From Polyporus tsugae (Eukaryota > Basidiomycota > Agaricomycetes > Polyporales > Polyporaceae), in NCBI GenBank assembly GCA_024305745.1, contig JAHRBS010000012.1:1121001-1185000 (forward strand): a stretch of DNA of 64,000 nucleotides, read 5' to 3'. This document shows positions 60,301 through 64,000 of the stretch, piece after piece. The notes below the pieces were generated by a model. That model searched no databases, had not been told where the DNA came from, and worked only from the letters and a program-made list of their open reading frames with translations. Positions within the stretch are counted from its first letter, which is position 1, and each line of letters opens with the position of its first letter. The position numbers and the translations under genes are program-made.

Positions 60301-61246
60301 CAGGTACCGAACCCACGATGGTCTCCGTCGAACGTCACTGCCATCGCTGAAAGCTTCCCGCCGCACCAGATTCCCGGACGTTCGCTGTGGGCGGAGATCA
60401 AATCAACGGCCAGACCCAGATGGATAGAAGAAACAGAGAACTGTCGGAGACTTGGCAACCTCAGCGAACATAACAGGTTCTAGCGCGAGACGCGATGGCC
60501 GCAGGCGGAACGTTGAGCGGAGGCGGGGATAAACACTGTCGACGATTCGAGCATAATGGCGGGCGAGTGGGGCTGGTAAGGCTAAAGGAGATGCCACGAA
60601 CGGCAATCGCCATTCCAGCAGCGCTCGCGCTGGTGTCCCTTTGTTCGTTCGGTCCTTCTGGCGCGCTAGTGAAATTTGCCTCAGCCCGGCCGTGGCGGCT
60701 GGCACTAAAAGTCGGGGCATTGTTGAGATGCTGTTTGTGCGGACGATGAATGGAGCGACTCGCCTGGAAAGAAGCTGATGGTTGATTATCGAATGTCAAT
60801 GCTCTGCGATGTCAAAGACTCGTCAGATCTTCGGGATAGTAGGATCCTGCCACGACCTATAGGATTGTCTCAGCAGGTCAATCTTAGCCATACACGGATC
60901 ACACGAAGAGACGTACTGCCACTGTAGTTTGTTTGTCTTGTTGGGAACGGGAAGATGGGTGCGCGCCTGACCTTGGAAGGAAAAAGGCATTTTCTCCCGA
61001 AGCGCGCTATATCATTCATCTGGGTGACATCAATGATGCAGGTGGTGCGGAACCGTTGGCGTTTCACTGCTCCAAACTCGACGATGAGGCGCCTACTCCG
61101 GTGTTGGTCAAAGGCTTGTAGGGTGGTCTGCGAGGTATAAAAGGGGTTGGACGACGAGGGAGAAGGTCCTCACGCTTTCAGGTCTACACCAGTCAGCCCT
61201 CCCGCATCCTCAGCATCCAGTTCGCATTCTCCTCACCAGGACAAAT
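57331..61246. other. Gene-poor 3.9-kb stretch in the hydrophobin island
   Basis: The longest apparently non-genic part of the window. The longest open frames (58673-59266 plus, 57877-58386 minus, 59553-60113 minus) show no domain, signal peptide or splicing pattern. A 12-T run lies at about 59797-59808. The last about 110 nt are the promoter and leader of the 61.2-kb hydrophobin. Confidence 0.45.
61136..61143 (+). promoter_or_regulatory. TATA box of the 61.2-kb hydrophobin
   Basis: TATAAAAG about 110 nt upstream of the start codon at 61247, followed by a pyrimidine-rich leader. A consensus TATA box at a normal fungal distance, typical of a gene with strong regulated expression. Confidence 0.65.
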
Positions 61247-61716
61247 ATGTTCTCCCGCATCGCTCCCCTCGCTCTCGTCGCTCTGCCCCTTCTTGCGGCC
61301 GCCACCCCCCTCGAGGTCCGAGGCGGTGAACCCCCTTCTTCCTGCAGCACCGGCCCTATCCAATGCTGCGACACGGTCGAGTCGGTGAGTCGCCGGGTGA
61401 TAATCCTGCAAGTACCGTTCAAGAAGAACTGACGCATAATCCGTTGTGTAGGCTAGCGCCCCGAGTGCGACTGCGCTCCTCGCCCTGCTTGGTATCGTCC
61501 TCCAGGATCTGAACGTCCTCGTCGGCTTGACCTGCTCCCCCATCACCGTCATCGGCGTTGGAAGCGGCGAATGCTCGGCTCAAGCCGTGTGCTGCCAGGA
61601 CAACAGCAACGTCAGTACTCGTTCAGTTGACCGTGCACGAATGATGGCATGCTCACGAATTTGCTCACATACAGGGTGGCCTCATCTCCATTGGTTGCGT
61701 CCCCGTTACCCTCTAA
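61247..61716 (+). CDS. Class I hydrophobin
   Basis: Plus strand, exons 61247-61384, 61452-61610 and 61675-61716, 112 residues. Signal peptide [20 protein letters not shown], short linker, first Cys block [12 protein letters not shown], then [20 protein letters not shown] (Cys 4), [12 protein letters not shown] (5, 6-7) and [10 protein letters not shown] (8), TAA at 61714-61716. All eight Cys are present. It lacks the Thr-rich linker of the minus-strand copies and is the best match to what remains of the 48.2-kb pseudogene. Expected role: coating of hyphae or fruit-body surfaces. Confidence 0.92.
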
Positions 61717-63182
61717 TCGCTCATGCGTACACACCCTCGACGCGTACGGTCGGACGGGTAGTGGCGGACGTTGCGCCTAGCTTTGTAGTAGGATTAGGAC
61801 CATCGTGTTTCGTGGCTCGTGATTGAATGATCGAATATACCGGCGTATTCTTCTAGGAGGCTTTGTCCAGTGTGTGAGAGCGTGCTTCAACGAGTTTAAG
61901 AGTCTTTTCGGGGCTGGGGAGGGGGTCAGTTTCCCTTCCTCGCAAGCCCATGGTATCCATACTCTTGGGGAACCCGCTGTCCGGCCCAGAACGGTCCAGC
62001 CACGCGACATACCCAGACAGGGTTGAATCCAAGCATCATACGCTTGCCCTTCTGGTTCTTGCCAGGTACACAAGACGTCCGGCGAAGGATCGCGGGCAAG
62101 CGCTAGCTGCATGAGAACCTGGTTGGTGCCGATGGCATGGAGCGGGTCGTGCGAGGCCGCGGAAGAGGCGGTAGATGGGAAGAGAAGGTGTGGGCGTGGG
62201 CAAGGATGCACCGAAAGGAAGCCACATGAGGACGCGGCAGCTCAAGTCGCCTGAGAGATGGAAGCGGGAAGCCTGCTCGCAAGCGCGCAATCAGCGACAG
62301 CTCAAAAATAGGTTTCTCAGGAACTTTCACCGTGTGCGTATAAGTTAGTGTTGGGGAAACGTGTCTTGCACGGTATGTACCTTGGAGTTGGTGCGGTGTT
62401 CATGCCATGCACAGCGGTCATGCAGAACTTGGTATCGAGTAAGGGAGCAGGTAAGTACCTCGATGAGATGCGGTGGGTACAGGCAGACCTGATGCGAAAT
62501 CAAACATGATATCAGCCTGAGAACAGTCACGACGTTCGGGACTCAGACACTTCACCTAGCTGCCACGCAGGTCTAAATTTTGAATCTATGACGGCTAGTT
62601 CAGGCTGGACCGGTTGGTGTTGTAAAGTCGAAAAGTCGCCGTATATGCGTATATAAAGACTCGATGTAAACTGTGTGCAAAGGCAAGGGACGGTCGTTCA
62701 AGTTGCAGCCTGTGACCATGTGCGTCTCTATTTCCCAAAAGGGCGTCCACGTGATGGCAACTCGTCCTCTCGTCCGACTGCAGTGGCACTGGCATGGCAG
62801 TAGCAGTGGGAGCCAGCTGGGGACGTCTTCTTTTGTTCTCATCGTTGTCGGCTCGATGCTCAAGCCCGGTTTGGACCCGGGCCCCACTGTGATCTCTCCA
62901 CACACAACGCGATGGCTAAGGTAAGTTGGTCCCGATCTGACTCTGTGTTGACGTTGCTTCAATTTCGGACAGGCTACGTTAAGCGATGTCTGCTATCCCA
63001 CAGTCCGCCACTGTCCGATCCCGAGCAGAAGAATCCTTCATACACTTCACCGTGCAGGAGTTTGTTTGTGACATGTTTACGCGTCGGTGAGATATAAGCC
63101 TTCCTTCATCATGTCTGCAACCTTGCGCTCCCCCCATCTCGTGTTCCCCACTGTCGTGTCACTCCTCTCGCGATTCTCCAAC
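61717..63182. other. Intergenic
   Basis: No gene called. A TATA-like AGATATAAGCC lies at about 63089-63099, about 90 nt before the CPL1-like start. Overlapping frames around 61777-62330 on the minus strand have no recognisable pattern. Confidence 0.45.
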
Positions 63183-64000
63183 ATGCACCTCAACTCCGCC
63201 CTCGTCGCTCTCGCGGCCGCTTTGATACCTTCGATCCGTGCACGCTCTATCCCTCTTGATACTCGATATCGTGCCGCTTCTCCTGGTTCGCACAAGTCAG
63301 ATCCCCAGGAACACCCTATCGCCGGTACGCTTCCTCTATGTAACCATCATGCATGACGAGTTTCCCGAGATACTTCCGTCTGCATCAATTCCACTGCTTT
63401 AGCCTCCTTTGCCGTCGCTGGACCTCTGTCTGATGCTCTGCCCACTCCAGATTCTTGTACGTGCGACCACGACCTCTCATCCCTTCTACACACACGCTTC
63501 CTCGTCAAATCACTTGGAATGGAGGAGCTTCAACAAATACTCGGAGTCTATGTAAGTGTGGGCCCACGCTTTCTACCGTTTTAACTAATCATTTGTGTCG
63601 GCAGATCACTAGCTCTCCTTACTCTCGGACATGTACCTACCCGCAACCCAAGTCCACCATCGACGACGTCTGTGGGTTTTTGTGTACCCTGCCCCTAGTC
63701 TCTACCGGCGACCATTGTACCTTGCCAGCCGCCAAAGGCAACTTCGCTCACTCGGCCCCGCCGGCTGCCTGCGGCGCGAATCTTCGACGGCTCGCGAAGC
63801 TGGGGAAGCCTTCCAACGAGACGGTATGTCGCGCTATTCTGGAAGATTGACGTCGCCCTCATGTGAGTCAGGCTTGTGGCAGCGTAGACGGCTCCGCGAA
63901 CGGCTTCAAATATGTCGGCACCGAAACGCGCCCAGACAGCTGTGAGTATGCAGTGTTGTGGTAATCTCCGTCTTGCTGATTCATACGAACTCGCAGGCGG
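63183..64000 (+). CDS. CPL1-like cysteine-rich secreted protein, 5' part
   Basis: Start of a secreted protein that runs off the window. The chosen ATG (63183) opens the signal peptide MHLNSALVALAAALIPSIRA; an in-frame ATG at 63111 is possible. After at least three introns the mature part shows Cys-rich segments: TCTYPQPKSTIDDVCGFLC, STGDHCTLPAAKG, PPAACGANL, then after another intron ACGSVDGSANGFKYVGTE and DSC near 63938. The spacing resembles the CPL1-like domain (Pfam PF21671) and PriA-type proteins of basidiomycetes, where a GxExxDTxxxxxSCGGC segment follows. In Cryptococcus CPL1 is a secreted effector linked to capsule; a role here is unknown. The exact small exons between 63324 and 63607 are uncertain. 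Confidence 0.6.

Overview
The window is nuclear DNA of a filamentous basidiomycete, most likely a mushroom-forming Agaricomycete and possibly a polypore. The evidence is dense, short (about 50-75 nt) GT-AG introns in almost every gene, a cluster of class I hydrophobins, a ricin-B-type lectin array, an ArAE_2-type membrane protein, a fungal Ure2p-like glutathione transferase and a CPL1-like cysteine-rich secreted protein. Species assignment is inference; no rRNA or other marker is present.

Layout. 1-0.83 kb: 3' end of a ricin-B-lectin repeat gene (+). 2.7-4.7 kb: secreted phytase-like esterase-domain protein (+). 5.2-6.9 kb: decayed JmjC/KDM8-like oxygenase (+). 7.7-10.4 kb: autophagy regulator ATG13 (+). 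11.17 kb: intron-containing tRNA-Tyr. 11.5-13.3 kb: decayed retropepsin-like gene. 13.6-15.7 kb: ECM14-type M14 carboxypeptidase-like protein with substituted active-site residues (+). 16.1-17.3 kb: short-chain dehydrogenase (+), followed at 17.7-18.8 kb by its decayed tandem copy. 19.9-22.3 kb: PTR2/POT peptide transporter (-). 22.3-25.2 kb: non-coding, with a MITE-like inverted-repeat element. 25.2-29.1 kb: ArAE_2/BRE4-like membrane protein (-). 30.0-31.3 kb: transaldolase (-). 34.5-35.4 kb: glutathione transferase (+). 36.6-40.3 kb: LRR protein resembling PPP1R37 (+). 41.0-42.1 kb: PrxQ/Dot5-like peroxiredoxin (+). 42.5-44.1 kb: WASP/Las17 (+). 44.6-45.6 kb: calmodulin (+). 46.0-46.4 kb: small conserved-looking protein (+). 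46.95-47.85 kb: proteasome beta-3 subunit PUP3 (+).

From 48 kb to the end the window becomes a gene-poor accessory island of secreted, cysteine-rich proteins: one hydrophobin pseudogene (-), five apparently intact hydrophobins (51.2 kb +, 53.2-53.7 kb -, 54.9-55.4 kb -, 56.7-57.3 kb -, 61.2-61.7 kb +) and the start of a CPL1-like secreted protein (63.2 kb +). The three minus-strand hydrophobins share a conserved leader/promoter block as well as coding sequence.

Functionally the 34-48 kb block holds housekeeping genes (actin nucleation, calcium signalling, proteasome, redox). The hydrophobin island probably supplies cell-wall and aerial-hypha surface proteins. I did not find a convincing wholly new system. 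The most unusual points are the calmodulin micro-exons, the ECM14-like active-site substitutions, the shared hydrophobin leader, the MITE-like element and several paired intact/decayed copies.
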